From Dysgonomonas sp. Marseille-P4677 (lineage in GTDB: Bacteria; Bacteroidota; Bacteroidia; Bacteroidales; Dysgonomonadaceae): a stretch of 64,000 bases of DNA. Where the stretch lies: NCBI RefSeq assembly GCF_016652235.1, contig NZ_JAEPKU010000001.1:99161-163160 (forward strand), given 5' to 3'. Positions within the stretch are counted from its first letter, which is position 1; each line of letters opens with the position of its first letter. Below the pieces are notes generated by a model. That model did no database searches and was not told the DNA's origin. It saw nothing but the letters and a program-made list of their open reading frames with translations. Below are positions 19,130 through 28,648 of the stretch, piece after piece. The translations under genes and the position numbers were made by a program.

Positions 19130-19627
19130 ATGATTTTAAGTTGGTTTGATCTGGTTGTTGTAATACTTATATTAATGACCCTTGTTAAGGGTTTCTTCTC
19201 TGGTCTCGTAATGCAGGTTGCATCCTTGGCCGGGATTGTATTAGGTGCAATATTTGCTGGAAAACTATCCGAGTTATTTGCACCAAAACTAATTGAATTT
19301 ACCAATAGTTCTCCCCATATAACAGGTCCTCTTTCTTATATTCTTGCTTTTATAGCTATTCTGGTTGTTTTGTTTCTTACCGGTAAATTGCTGGAGTCGT
19401 TTGTTGATGCTTTGAAAATGAACACTCTGAATCGGTTAGCTGGAGCGTTGTTCTGTGCAGCAAAGTGGCTTGTTGTTTTTAGTATCCTGCTAAATCTTAT
19501 AGTTGAGTTTGATCAACAGAAGCAAATAATAAAAGAGGATGTGCGTCAACAATCTCACACCTATCCTCTTGTGTCTGAAATCTCAAAAGCTGTGATACCT
19601 TATCTTCGTTTCGATTGGTTTAATTAG
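19130..19627 (+). CDS. CvpA family inner membrane protein
   Basis: 165 residues with four predicted membrane helices. The N-terminus (LSWFDLVVVILILMTLVKGF, then FSGLVMQVASLAGIVLGAIFAGKLSE) is typical of CvpA, a family tied to colicin V production in E. coli and, more generally, to envelope homeostasis. The exact role in Bacteroidota is not known. Its 3' end overlaps the convergent thioredoxin gene by 8 bases. Confidence 0.85.
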   Translation: MILSWFDLVVVILILMTLVKGFFSGLVMQVASLAGIVLGAIFAGKLSELFAPKLIEFTNSSPHITGPLSYILAFIAILVVLFLTGKLLESFVDALKMNTLNRLAGALFCAAKWLVVFSILLNLIVEFDQQKQIIKEDVRQQSHTYPLVSEISKAVIPYLRFDWFN

Positions 19628-20060
19628 CTTTCTTTTCCGAATATTTATCAATAATCTCTACCAATTTATCCTTCGATACCAATCCCATAATACGGTCTAC
19701 CTCTTTACCATCCTTATAGACTACGATAGTCGGTAAAGCTTGTATACCATTGTCTATCGCAAACTTTTTATAATTATCGACATTTAACTTGCCTATTTTT
19801 ACAGAGTTCTTATATTCAGATGCTACTTCATCAAGTATAGGTGCCATTTTGCGGCAAGGCCCACACCAAGCTGCCCAAAAGTCGACGAAAACAAGCCCCT
19901 TTGCTGTTTCTCCACTATAATTAGATGCTGATAACGTCACTATAGGAGATTTATCCTTTTTAGGTTCATCCAGTATTTTAGCTGAGATATTACTGCTGTA
20001 AAGCATTAGCAAAGCTACTAAAGCAAGACTTAGACCACGGAATAATATTTTTTTGTTCAT
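19620..20060 (-). CDS. Exported thioredoxin
   Basis: 146 residues: an N-terminal signal or membrane anchor (MNKKILFRGLSLALVALLML), a short linker, then a thioredoxin fold with the canonical WCGPC site (about residue 67), the FVDFWAAWCGPCRKMAPIL segment and the cis-proline motif ALPTIVVYKDG. The leader places it in the periplasm, where a WCGPC thioredoxin usually acts as a reductant. It is monocistronic and convergent with cvpA. It is not obviously part of a cytochrome maturation cluster. Confidence 0.9.
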   Translation of the reverse strand: MNKKILFRGLSLALVALLMLYSSNISAKILDEPKKDKSPIVTLSASNYSGETAKGLVFVDFWAAWCGPCRKMAPILDEVASEYKNSVKIGKLNVDNYKKFAIDNGIQALPTIVVYKDGKEVDRIMGLVSKDKLVEIIDKYSEKKAN

Positions 20061-20090
20061 TACTCTATTTTTATTTTTAATATAAGATCA

Positions 20091-20098
20091 CAAATATA
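20091..20098 (-). promoter_or_regulatory. -7 element for the thioredoxin gene
   Basis: TATATTTG on the minus strand, 30 bases upstream of the thioredoxin start. Confidence 0.5.
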
Positions 20099-20173
20099 AT
20101 AGGTAAATTCAATTAAAAGGAATCCCTTATCACTATTTATTCTTTTTTCAGGTAATTATAACTCAAAATAAAT

Positions 20174-20181
20174 TATTTTTG
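20174..20181 (+). promoter_or_regulatory. -7 element for the glsA-like operon
   Basis: TATTTTTG, 30 bases before the ATG at 20212. Confidence 0.55.
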
Positions 20182-20211
20182 TAATAGAAAGGTTATTAGA
20201 CTATTTTAGGA

Positions 20212-21042
20212 ATGAATCAGACTCCCCTAGTATTGGACTTAGATAAAGTTTTGGAAGAGAAGGCACCGAAGATTTATAATAAAATTCCCAGATTTATTAT
20301 AAATTATCTAAAGCGTAAAGTGCACATAGACGAATTGAACGAGATACTTCGTATATATGCCGACAAAGAGGGGGTTGATTTTATGCAGGCTGTTGTTGGT
20401 TATTTCAATCTTAAGCTAGATGTATACGGCCTTGAAAATATACCCCAAGAAGGGCGTTTTATTTTTGCTTCAAATCATCCTTTAGGCGGACTCGATGGTA
20501 TTTGTTTATCGGCTGTAGTTGGCGAAAGATATGATAAAAGAATAAAGTATGTAGTGAATGATGTTCTTTATTTTATAAGAAACCTACAGCCGATATTCTT
20601 ACCGGTTAATAAATACGGCCGGCAATCAAAGCAAGCAACAACAACTCTAAACGAAGCTTATGAGTCTGATGACCAGATTATCACTTTCCCGGCAGGGCTT
20701 TGCTCACGAAAGACCAAGGGAGCGATATGCGATCTTCCGTGGCAAAAAAATTTTATAGTAAAAGCTATAGATTCTAAACGGGATATTGTACCTGTTTATT
20801 TTAATGCGAAAAATTCAAACTTTTTCTATTGGTTTGCCAATATAAGGAAATCTTTAGGGATAAAGTTTAATATAGAGTTAATCCTACTGCCAGATGAGAT
20901 GTTTAAGAACAAGAATACAAATTTTTCCATTACCTTTGGAGAGCCGATTCCGTATTCTCGTTTCGATAATACAAAGAATACCTCACAATGGGCTGAATAT
21001 GTAAAGAATATAGCTTATAATCTGGCAGAAACTAAAAAATAA
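20212..21042 (+). CDS. PlsC-type acyltransferase, GlsA-like (lipid O-acyltransferase)
   Basis: 276 residues. The acyltransferase site reads SNHPLGGLDGI (about residue 89), a His-x5-Asp variant of the usual HX4D motif, followed by FPAGLCSRKTKG (about 158). No signal peptide; probably a peripheral protein on the inner membrane. It sits 3 bases before a GNAT-type N-acyltransferase. In Bacteroides thetaiotaomicron an adjacent pair of this kind (glsA, glsB) makes glycine lipids: the GNAT member acylates glycine on nitrogen and the PlsC member adds a second fatty acid to the hydroxyl. I infer the same here from the family pair. Ornithine lipids (OlsA/OlsB) are the alternative. Confidence 0.75.
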   Translation: MNQTPLVLDLDKVLEEKAPKIYNKIPRFIINYLKRKVHIDELNEILRIYADKEGVDFMQAVVGYFNLKLDVYGLENIPQEGRFIFASNHPLGGLDGICLSAVVGERYDKRIKYVVNDVLYFIRNLQPIFLPVNKYGRQSKQATTTLNEAYESDDQIITFPAGLCSRKTKGAICDLPWQKNFIVKAIDSKRDIVPVYFNAKNSNFFYWFANIRKSLGIKFNIELILLPDEMFKNKNTNFSITFGEPIPYSRFDNTKNTSQWAEYVKNIAYNLAETKK

Positions 21043-21045
21043 AAG

Positions 21046-22110
21046 ATGGATACAATCATCTCTCCAATAGATAAGAGCTTATTAAAGGCTGAACTGACAA
21101 AAGACAAATTCTTGAGGCACACCAACAAGGCCAATAATGAAATCTATATAGTTACACATCATAATTCACCTAATGTGATGCTGGAGATTGGTAGATTGCG
21201 TGAAATAGCTTTCCGTTATTACGGAGGAGGAACAGGTAAGGCTACCGATATAGATGAATACGATACAATGGATAATCCGTACAAGCAATTGATAGTATGG
21301 AATCCGGATGCCGAAGAGATAATAGGTGGTTATCGTTTTATCTGTGGACCTGACATTTGTTTCGATGATAATGGAGAACCTATCTTGGCTACATCGCATT
21401 TGTTTCATTTCTCTAAAAAGTTTATAGATGAGTATCTCCCTTGTACATTTGAATTAGGACGTTCATTCGTAACTTTAGAGTATCAGTCCACTTTGGCAGG
21501 CTCGAAGGGTATTTTTGCTCTCGATAATCTATGGGACGGGCTTGGCGCTCTTTCTGTAGCCGATCCCTCAATGAAATATTTCTTCGGGAAAGTAACAATG
21601 TATGATACTTATAATACGCAGGCGCGGGATATGATACTTTATTTTATGAATAAATATTTTCCCGATCCGGATAGATTGGTCTTCCCTAAGCAAGCATTGA
21701 ATATTGGAACAGATATAAGGAAGCTTATAAAATTATTCGATGGAGAAACATTCAAGCTTGATTATAAAATATTAAATACCTCGGTTCGGAAGTTAGGACT
21801 TAATATTCCTCCGTTGGTAAATGCTTACATCAGTCTCTCCCCTCAAATGAAAGTATTTGGTACAGCTGTAAATGATACATTTGGAAATGTAGAAGAAACA
21901 GGAATACTTATCAATGTAGACGAAATACTGGAAGAAAAGAAGAAAAGGCATATTGAATCCTATTTGAGGGACAAACCTTCAAAACGCTTTCTTAAGCGTC
22001 TCCGTCAAATGATAAATTGGAGTTGGTCGAGGAATGAAAATAAACCCAAGAAAAAGAATGAAGGCTTTTTTACAATCACCCGTCGGAGTAATAGAGATAG
22101 AAGAGAATGA
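21046..22110 (+). CDS. GNAT-type N-acyltransferase, GlsB/OlsB-like
   Basis: 354 residues. The core (about 40-200) contains EIGRLREIAFRYYGGGTGK, IVWNPDAEEIIGGYRF and TFELGRSFVTLEYQ, which match the acyl-ACP-dependent hemolysin/OlsB branch of the GNAT superfamily. It should transfer a 3-hydroxy fatty acid to the amino group of glycine (or another amino acid), the first step of glycine-lipid synthesis. The C-terminus is strongly basic (KRFLKRLRQMINWSWSRNEN), suited to contact with the membrane. It is longer than OlsB of proteobacteria, as usual in Bacteroidota. It follows the O-acyltransferase by 3 bases, and its 3' end overlaps the ogt reading frame. Confidence 0.8.
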   Translation: MDTIISPIDKSLLKAELTKDKFLRHTNKANNEIYIVTHHNSPNVMLEIGRLREIAFRYYGGGTGKATDIDEYDTMDNPYKQLIVWNPDAEEIIGGYRFICGPDICFDDNGEPILATSHLFHFSKKFIDEYLPCTFELGRSFVTLEYQSTLAGSKGIFALDNLWDGLGALSVADPSMKYFFGKVTMYDTYNTQARDMILYFMNKYFPDPDRLVFPKQALNIGTDIRKLIKLFDGETFKLDYKILNTSVRKLGLNIPPLVNAYISLSPQMKVFGTAVNDTFGNVEETGILINVDEILEEKKKRHIESYLRDKPSKRFLKRLRQMINWSWSRNENKPKKKNEGFFTITRRSNRDRRE

Positions 22111-22537
22111 CGGATATATCTCCTCTGTCAGATTTGTTTCTGAAATGCCTGAAGTAAAGGCTCCACTATCCAATATCCTTAATCAGGCCATCAATCAGTT
22201 AGAGGAATACTTTTCCGGCGAGAGAAAAATATTTGATCTTCCTCTAAAACAAGCAGGAACCCCTTTTCAGGAAAAATCATGGGATTACTTGATGACAATT
22301 CCTTATGGTAAAACAGTATCATATAAAGACGAAGCTATTGCGATCGGTTCTCCTAAGGGATGTCGGGCAGTTGGTTCCGCAAATGGTAAAAATAATATAG
22401 CTATCATAGTTCCTTGCCATCGTGTTATAAATGAGGGAAAAGGTTTAGGAGGTTATGCTTATGGTTTGGATGTGAAGAAATATTTGTTAAAGTTTGAATC
22501 TCAGAGTATTGATGCAACGTTATTTGGGCCGATGTAA
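22058..22537 (+). CDS. ogt: Methylated-DNA--protein-cysteine methyltransferase
   Basis: 159 residues. Removes alkyl groups from O6-alkylguanine in a suicidal reaction. The acceptor Cys lies in IIVPCHRVI, and the preceding helix FQEKSWDYLMTIPYGKTVSY and RAVGSANGKN are standard. The frame is open to 22034, but the ATG at 22058 gives the usual MKAFLQSPVGVIEI start. Either start overlaps the end of the GNAT gene in another frame (53 bases here), which suggests translational coupling. No Ada-type regulatory domain is present. Confidence 0.9.
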   Translation: MKAFLQSPVGVIEIEENDGYISSVRFVSEMPEVKAPLSNILNQAINQLEEYFSGERKIFDLPLKQAGTPFQEKSWDYLMTIPYGKTVSYKDEAIAIGSPKGCRAVGSANGKNNIAIIVPCHRVINEGKGLGGYAYGLDVKKYLLKFESQSIDATLFGPM

Positions 22538-22551
22538 TTTAAATTATAAGA

Positions 22552-23130
22552 ATGTTAGATTTATCTCAATATAAAATAGTATTGGCCTCTAATTCGCCAC
22601 GACGAAAAGAGCTGCTTTCGGGTCTTGATGTTGATTATGTAATAAAGATATTGCCGGATATAGATGAGGATTATCCCGATGATTTAAAGGGGGAAGATAT
22701 TGCAATCTACATTGCAAAAGAAAAGGCAAATGCTTATTTAGATTTTCTGGAAGAAGATACCTTACTTATAACTGCTGATACAATTGTATTGTTGGGCGAT
22801 AAAGTCTATGGTAAACCAATTGATGAGGATGAAGCTAAACAAATGCTTCGTGACTTGTCAGGAAATACACATAAAGTACTGACCGGAGTTTGTATTACAA
22901 CAAAGCAACAGCAGAAAACATTTGCAGTGTCTTCCGATGTGCGATTTGCCAAACTTGAAGATGACGAAATAGATTATTATGTAACCAAGTATAAGCCTCT
23001 GGATAAAGCAGGGGCATATGGTGTTCAGGAATGGATCGGGTATATTGCAGTCGAATATATTTCGGGTTCCTATTTCAATATAATGGGTTTACCAATACAG
23101 CGTCTCTATCAAGAACTGAAATGTTTCTGA
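22552..23130 (+). CDS. maf: Maf-like nucleoside triphosphate pyrophosphatase
   Basis: 192 residues. Hydrolyses non-canonical or modified NTPs (dTTP/UTP or m7GTP type). Maf signatures: LASNSPRRKELLSGL (about 11-25), ADTIVLLGDKVYGKP (about 75-90) and LDKAGAYGVQEWIGYIAV (about 148-165), the last containing the KAGAYGVQ segment of the YhdE-type subgroup. It follows ogt by 14 bases and is convergent with the HTCS gene, 5 bases away. Confidence 0.93.
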   Translation: MLDLSQYKIVLASNSPRRKELLSGLDVDYVIKILPDIDEDYPDDLKGEDIAIYIAKEKANAYLDFLEEDTLLITADTIVLLGDKVYGKPIDEDEAKQMLRDLSGNTHKVLTGVCITTKQQQKTFAVSSDVRFAKLEDDEIDYYVTKYKPLDKAGAYGVQEWIGYIAVEYISGSYFNIMGLPIQRLYQELKCF

Positions 23131-23135
23131 TCTGT

Positions 23136-26100
23136 TTATAGATCGGATATCTCCTTATCCCTATATTCTTTAGGGGTACATCCAAATTTCTGTGAAAATG
23201 ACCGAAAGAAGGTTGCTCTATTAGAGAATCCCGATTTATATATAATCTCATCAATAGTTAGTTTTGTATTAATGAGTAAATTGCGGGCGATATGCAATCT
23301 ACTATCTTTAATCATATCAGTCGGACTATCACTATTGATTTCACTCAATTTTCTATAAAGGTGGCGAGGACTCATATTTAGCTCATCAGCTATAAATTGA
23401 GCAGATAGCTTCTTGTTTGTAATGTTCTTCTCGATGATATCGAGGATGTCTTGTATAAACTTAGTATTTTCTTTATGAGTCATTTTACCTTCAGAAAGGT
23501 CATAAGCACTTAAAGGTGAATGGAAGTAGTCCTTCAATGTCTCCTTCCTTGAAATGAGGTGTTTTACCGATGTAGCTAAATAGTCAACGTTGAATGGCTT
23601 GGTAATATACATCTCTGCCCCTGACGCAAGGCCCTCTATTTGCTCTTCTACTGCATGTTTTGCGGAGACAAGTATCATCGGTATGTGAGCAGTTTTCTTG
23701 TCTGCTTTTATTGTTTTGGCCAAAGCTATACCATCTATTGCAGGCATCATTACATCACATATAATAATGTCGGGATGCATCTTTAATAAAATGTTTTCTA
23801 CTTCCAATGGTTTGTTTACAGGGATTGTATTATACTCATTAGCAAATATTTCATTTATAAACCAAAGAATTTCTATGTCGTCATCTATAATCAGTATAGT
23901 AGGTTTTGATTTGTCAAACTCATATTCGGGTAATTCGATTGAGGGTTCATAGTCTTTCCTCCGGTTTAATTCAGGATAAATATTATTTATCTCATTCTGG
24001 GCGATTGATACTTCTTTTTCAGGTAAAGAGACAATAAACTCTGTTTCTTTATTTAGTTCGCTATTAACCTTAATAGTTCCTCCTAGTAGTTTCACCATAC
24101 TATTACATATTGCCAATCCCAGACCATTACGCGATGAGTTATTTTTGACATCCTGATTCTCAAAGTTGTCTAGGATGCTGTATCGGTCGAATATATGATT
24201 CAGGTCTTTCTCTTTGATCCCTTTTCCCGTATTGCATACTATTATTTGTAGGATTCCGTCTTGAATAGCCACATCTATTCGTATTTGTCCATCAACCGGC
24301 GTATATTTGAAGGCGTTGGATACTAGATTAGTTATGATGGTATATATAAATCCCTTATCGGAATTCCAAATAAGAGGTTCACTAATATTGCAAATGAATT
24401 CAATATTATTTGACTCGGATAGATCGTAGAATGAGCTGCTTATATCATTTACTATGGCTGCAATTTGCAGGCTTTCTATTTGAGGTAATTTATTGCCGGT
24501 CTCAATTCTTCTAAATTCGATCAGGTCTTGAATAAGGTCGTTGAGTCTTTCAGCATTACGCTGAATTAACTGTGTATATTTTCTTACAAACCGATCAGAG
24601 CCACTATGTGATAAGATACGGTCGCAAGGTCCGTAAATTAGGGTAAGAGGTGTGCAGAATTCGTGGGCTATATTTGTGAAAAAGCTGAGTTTCGATTCAT
24701 ATACTTCTTCCTGATGTTGTTGTTTGATTTTTTTTAGTGTCTCTAATTTCCTTTTTCGATCTTTTTCGATCATCGTTTTTATAAGTAGTGTAATACAGGC
24801 AAATATAGCTAATATATATATAACATAAGCCCACCACGACATGTACCATGGAGGAAGTATTTTTATAGTAATGGAGTATGCGGGGCTTTCGTTTCCTGTA
24901 AGTCTATTCTTGTATTTGATGGATAAAGTGTATGTTCCCGGGGATAGATTAGTAAAAGAGGCACTATTTGATGAACCGTTTTCTATCCATTGTGTACCTA
25001 GGTTATCCAGTTTGTAGAAGTAGGAGTAATTATTCCCATTAATATAATCCAGAGCAGTGAATGAAATAGAAAAGAAGTTTTGGTTATAATTCAAATTGAG
25101 GATATTCCTATCGTGCCTATTTTCGATAAAATCGGATATATTCTTTTCTTTTCCAAATATAGAAAGATTATCAAAATATATCTTAGGTAGATATTCCTGC
25201 TGAGGTGTTTCTGTTTCGGTAAAGGATACGAATCCATTGATTCCTCCAAAAAAGATAGTAGCAGTTGTTTCGTCATAAAAAGATGCTCCATCACTGAATT
25301 CAGTAACCTGTAACCCATTTAAATTATTATAAACCTGGAAATCTTCATTCTCGGTATCGAATTTTACAATTCCATTATTTGTACTCAACCAAAGGTTGTT
25401 CTTAGAGTCCTTGAGTATTCCATGTATTGTATTATTGGGAAAACCGTTCGCTTCGTTATATATTACATTTTCTCCATTTTTAGTGTGTTTTACAAGGCCA
25501 AAGCTAGTACCGAACCAGAAGTTGTCATTTGAATCTTTGACTATAGAGAATATATCATTTAATGTTTGATTATTTCCTGAATTATCCAATAGTAAGGTGG
25601 ATGTACTCAAGTCTCGGGTGTCTACTCGGATTGCACCATAGCCTCTGTTGCCAAACCAGATGGCAGTCTCGTTTTCTTTGTATAATGTAAAGAAAAAGTT
25701 ATACATACCCTTTGCTCCATGAATTGTAAGCCTATTTGTACCTTTCAATGTAGGAGAATTTTCCGAACCGGATATTTTTGCTTTAACAATTCCTGTACCT
25801 ACCGTTGCAATCCATAGTGTCGTATCGTTTGCTTCATGTATTGCATGTACGTATTTTATAGGTACACCATCTACATTAGCTTCTATATTTCTTATTTCTT
25901 TATCTTTATAGGAGTAGTAATTGATCCCGTTTTCACCTCCTATCCATAGTATATTCCTGCTGCTTTTTGCAAAAGTAAAAATTGAGTTATCTTTTAAAGT
26001 GCTATTCTCGGCAGTATAGTATTTTACCGGAATATCAGATAATGGTTTGTCAGGTGTGTAATTTTGAAACTTAAGTATGCCGTCACCTTTGGTTCCTATC

Positions 26101-27185
26101 CATAAAGATTGTTCTTTATCTAAATACAAAGCTCTAGCTGGTTTCTCAATTTTGTTAGTGAATGTATTAAATAATACCGATTTAATGGAGTATGTATTAT
26201 TAGAGTACATGTATACCCCTTGTCCATCTGTGCCTATCCAGAGTAAATCTTGATACTTGTCCTTTAGAAGACAAAATATTCCGCATTTTATACCAATATC
26301 CTCGGCTATATAGTTTTGTTCCTTATCCGGTACGTTCTTCAAACGTAAAAGTCCGTTTGTCTTGAATCCGATGAAAAAATCGTTATGATATTTTACAATA
26401 GACGTAATCTCTCCATTTTGCTCTATTTTTTGGCTCAGATTAGTAATATAATATTTTTTCTTTTCAATCAGATGGTATTCGTAAAGGGTACGAGTATTGT
26501 CTATAAAATAGATGACATCGTTCTTGCCCTTTTCGTGCAGGCAATATAGAATACTGTTGTTATGCTCCAGTCGGTGAGCCAGCGTAAGATGTATGTCTCC
26601 ATCGTCTCCGATGTTAATTTTATAACTTTGATTATAACTATTTTTTGTGAATATCCATAATAGATTGTCGGAGGTAATAGTAATATTTATAATGCTCTCA
26701 TATACCAACCCTTTCAATACTATTTTTTTGAAAGATTTTGTTGCTTTATGGTAATAGTATATACAGTTATCCTCTTTTATAATGAATATATTATTATCTC
26801 TGTCTTTTTGAATAAAGTATTGCCCCTTAAATTGATTGAAAGATTCTATAGCTCTTCTTTTCTTGTCAAATCTGTCTAGCCCATAATTAGTATATACCCA
26901 TAGTATCCCATTCTCTGCTTCAATAATATTCTCAATAAGATTTCCCGATAGTTTATTTTCATTATTAGTTGGCTTGTATACTTGTATGTTTATACCATTG
27001 AACATATTTAGCCCGTCACATGAGCCAAACCACATAAACCCATCATTATCTTGGCAGATAGATAATATTGCACTGTTGGATAAGCCGTCTCTATTCGAAA
27101 TCTGTCTTAAATTAAATGCATTAATGTTTTCAAAATATATGAAAGGCAAAATAATATACAAGATATAATATAAGGGCTTTTTCAT
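23136..27185 (-). CDS. Hybrid two-component system regulator (HTCS) of the GH76-GH125 module
   Basis: 1349 residues from the ATG at 27183-27185, which begins the signal segment (MKKPLYYILYIILPFIYFEN); the frame is open to 27224, but that codon overlaps the promoter element. Domains: two Reg_prop propellers (about 30-680), Y_Y_Y (about 690-760), a membrane helix (about 775-795), a histidine kinase with His841 in AHEFCTPL (FC replacing the usual LR), an ATPase domain with CNTGKGIKEKDL (Asn replacing Asp in the first glycine box) and NGLGLAIC, a receiver with Asp1144 in CDVMMPAIDG, and an AraC-type HTH. I believe the NTGKG form also occurs in other Bacteroidetes HTCSs, so I do not call it inactive. 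It probably senses mannan oligosaccharides, judging from the divergent GH76-GH125 genes. Confidence 0.93.
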   Translation of the reverse strand: MKKPLYYILYIILPFIYFENINAFNLRQISNRDGLSNSAILSICQDNDGFMWFGSCDGLNMFNGINIQVYKPTNNENKLSGNLIENIIEAENGILWVYTNYGLDRFDKKRRAIESFNQFKGQYFIQKDRDNNIFIIKEDNCIYYYHKATKSFKKIVLKGLVYESIINITITSDNLLWIFTKNSYNQSYKINIGDDGDIHLTLAHRLEHNNSILYCLHEKGKNDVIYFIDNTRTLYEYHLIEKKKYYITNLSQKIEQNGEITSIVKYHNDFFIGFKTNGLLRLKNVPDKEQNYIAEDIGIKCGIFCLLKDKYQDLLWIGTDGQGVYMYSNNTYSIKSVLFNTFTNKIEKPARALYLDKEQSLWIGTKGDGILKFQNYTPDKPLSDIPVKYYTAENSTLKDNSIFTFAKSSRNILWIGGENGINYYSYKDKEIRNIEANVDGVPIKYVHAIHEANDTTLWIATVGTGIVKAKISGSENSPTLKGTNRLTIHGAKGMYNFFFTLYKENETAIWFGNRGYGAIRVDTRDLSTSTLLLDNSGNNQTLNDIFSIVKDSNDNFWFGTSFGLVKHTKNGENVIYNEANGFPNNTIHGILKDSKNNLWLSTNNGIVKFDTENEDFQVYNNLNGLQVTEFSDGASFYDETTATIFFGGINGFVSFTETETPQQEYLPKIYFDNLSIFGKEKNISDFIENRHDRNILNLNYNQNFFSISFTALDYINGNNYSYFYKLDNLGTQWIENGSSNSASFTNLSPGTYTLSIKYKNRLTGNESPAYSITIKILPPWYMSWWAYVIYILAIFACITLLIKTMIEKDRKRKLETLKKIKQQHQEEVYESKLSFFTNIAHEFCTPLTLIYGPCDRILSHSGSDRFVRKYTQLIQRNAERLNDLIQDLIEFRRIETGNKLPQIESLQIAAIVNDISSSFYDLSESNNIEFICNISEPLIWNSDKGFIYTIITNLVSNAFKYTPVDGQIRIDVAIQDGILQIIVCNTGKGIKEKDLNHIFDRYSILDNFENQDVKNNSSRNGLGLAICNSMVKLLGGTIKVNSELNKETEFIVSLPEKEVSIAQNEINNIYPELNRRKDYEPSIELPEYEFDKSKPTILIIDDDIEILWFINEIFANEYNTIPVNKPLEVENILLKMHPDIIICDVMMPAIDGIALAKTIKADKKTAHIPMILVSAKHAVEEQIEGLASGAEMYITKPFNVDYLATSVKHLISRKETLKDYFHSPLSAYDLSEGKMTHKENTKFIQDILDIIEKNITNKKLSAQFIADELNMSPRHLYRKLSEINSDSPTDMIKDSRLHIARNLLINTKLTIDEIIYKSGFSNRATFFRSFSQKFGCTPKEYRDKEISDL

Positions 27186-27221
27186 GACTTTATTTGCTAG
27201 TTCCTGAGTATACGAATATGA

Positions 27222-27229
27222 CAAAGATA
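27222..27229 (-). promoter_or_regulatory. -7 element of the second HTCS gene
   Basis: TATCTTTG on the minus strand, 36 bases upstream of the chosen ATG. It overlaps the upstream Met at 27222-27224 of the open frame, supporting the downstream start. Confidence 0.6.
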
Positions 27230-27346
27230 TGAAAATAAGTATTAACTCTTGTCTTTAAAAGCCTATTTTGGTGTGTGTGCTGTAGTATATATTTCGGACA
27301 ATGTAGTCTAGTATTAAGACTTAGCATTGAGATCTATTTTCAATGA

Positions 27347-27377
27347 TTTACTTTTATTCTGAATTAATTTAAATTTG
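27347..27377 (+). promoter_or_regulatory. Promoter of the GH76-GH125 operon
   Basis: TTTA (27347-27350), a 19-base spacer and a TAAATTTG -7 element (27370-27377). The spacing is canonical. The leader is about 35 bases. Confidence 0.6.
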
Positions 27378-27417
27378 TAGTGTTCAATTTTATTATTAGA
27401 TTTAAACCTTTATAACC

Positions 27418-28608
27418 ATGAATAAAAGATATCTTTTAGTGTTGTTTGTTTGCGCTGTAACCCTCCTGAACTGTACACCAAAAGGAGAAGGGAAAAGTAT
27501 AAATAGTGATCTGGAAAGAGCACATATTACACTTGATTCGTTATACAGTCATTATTCGGTGGCAAATACAAATTTGCTTCGCGAAAACTATCCGTTCGAT
27601 GATAAGTATACAGCTTCTTATTTGGCATCGGAAGATCAGAAAAATATACCAAACCAGTATTCTTACTTATGGCCTTATTCGGGAACCTTCTCTGCTGTAA
27701 ATGCAATGTTTGAGACATCCGGAGATAAGCAATATCAAGTTATTTTAGATACAAAAGTTTTGCCGGGTCTGGAAGAATATTTTGATCAGAAAAGAACACC
27801 ATTTGGATATTCTTCATATATAAATTCAGCACCGGAGTCGGACCGTTTTTATGATGATAATGTCTGGTTGGGAATAGACTTTACTGATACATATATGTTA
27901 ACAAACGACGAGAAATATCTAAATAAGGCAAAACTTATATGGGATTTTGTTGCAAGCGGAATCGATGAGAAGCTTGGAGGTGGAATATATTGGTGCGAAC
28001 AGAAAAAAAAATCTAAAAACACATGTTCTAATGCTCCTGGATCGGTCTTTGCATTAAAGCTTTTTATGGCAACTAGAGATAGTCTATATTTCGAACAAGG
28101 AAAAAACTTATATGAATGGACTAAAAAAGAGTTGCAGGATCCGTCAGATTATCTTTATTTTGATAATGTAAATCTGGAAGGAAAGATTGGTAAAGCTAAA
28201 TACCCATACAATAGTGGTCAAATGTTACAAGCTGCCGCTTTGCTGTATAAATTGACAAATAATAAAGAATATCTGACCGATGCTGAAAATATAGCGAAAT
28301 CAGGACATGATTATTTCTTTCAAGATTTCACGACTGCTGAAGGGCAATCTTTTAAAATATTAAAAAGAAGCGATGTATGGTTTATTGCCGTTATGCTTCG
28401 TGGATATATAGAGCTATACAATTTGGATAACAATAAGACATATTTGGATTCTTTTCAGAAAAGCCTTGATTATGCATGGACACATACCCGCGATAATAAT
28501 GGCTTGTTTAATGTAGACTGGACCGGAGAACAAAAAGACGATAAAAAATGGTTGCTTACTCAGGCGGCTATGATAGAAATGTATGGTCGTATGGCAGGAA
28601 TAAAGTAA
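27418..28608 (+). CDS. GH76 alpha-1,6-mannanase, lipoprotein
   Basis: 396 residues. The lipobox LLNC (Cys19) marks an outer membrane or periplasm-facing lipoprotein. The (alpha/alpha)6 barrel has the family's paired catalytic aspartates in RFYDDNVWLG (Asp146-Asp147), then IDFTDTYMLTNDEKYL, GGGIYWCEQ and YNSGQMLQAAALLY. GH76 enzymes cut alpha-1,6-linked mannose backbones, as in yeast mannan. The gene is divergent from the HTCS and 40 bases before a GH125 gene, the exo-acting partner of GH76 in Bacteroides mannan loci. Confidence 0.9.
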   Translation: MNKRYLLVLFVCAVTLLNCTPKGEGKSINSDLERAHITLDSLYSHYSVANTNLLRENYPFDDKYTASYLASEDQKNIPNQYSYLWPYSGTFSAVNAMFETSGDKQYQVILDTKVLPGLEEYFDQKRTPFGYSSYINSAPESDRFYDDNVWLGIDFTDTYMLTNDEKYLNKAKLIWDFVASGIDEKLGGGIYWCEQKKKSKNTCSNAPGSVFALKLFMATRDSLYFEQGKNLYEWTKKELQDPSDYLYFDNVNLEGKIGKAKYPYNSGQMLQAAALLYKLTNNKEYLTDAENIAKSGHDYFFQDFTTAEGQSFKILKRSDVWFIAVMLRGYIELYNLDNNKTYLDSFQKSLDYAWTHTRDNNGLFNVDWTGEQKDDKKWLLTQAAMIEMYGRMAGIK

Positions 28609-28648
28609 GGGGTAAATAAATTTTAAATAAATATACAAATACTAAGAA

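Noticed and set aside
24241..24700. HTCS at 23136-27185 as a dead kinase because of Asn in the first glycine box and AHEFCTPL
   Set aside because: The His and receiver Asp are both present, and I believe the NTGKG form also occurs in other Bacteroidetes HTCS proteins, so loss of activity is not supported.
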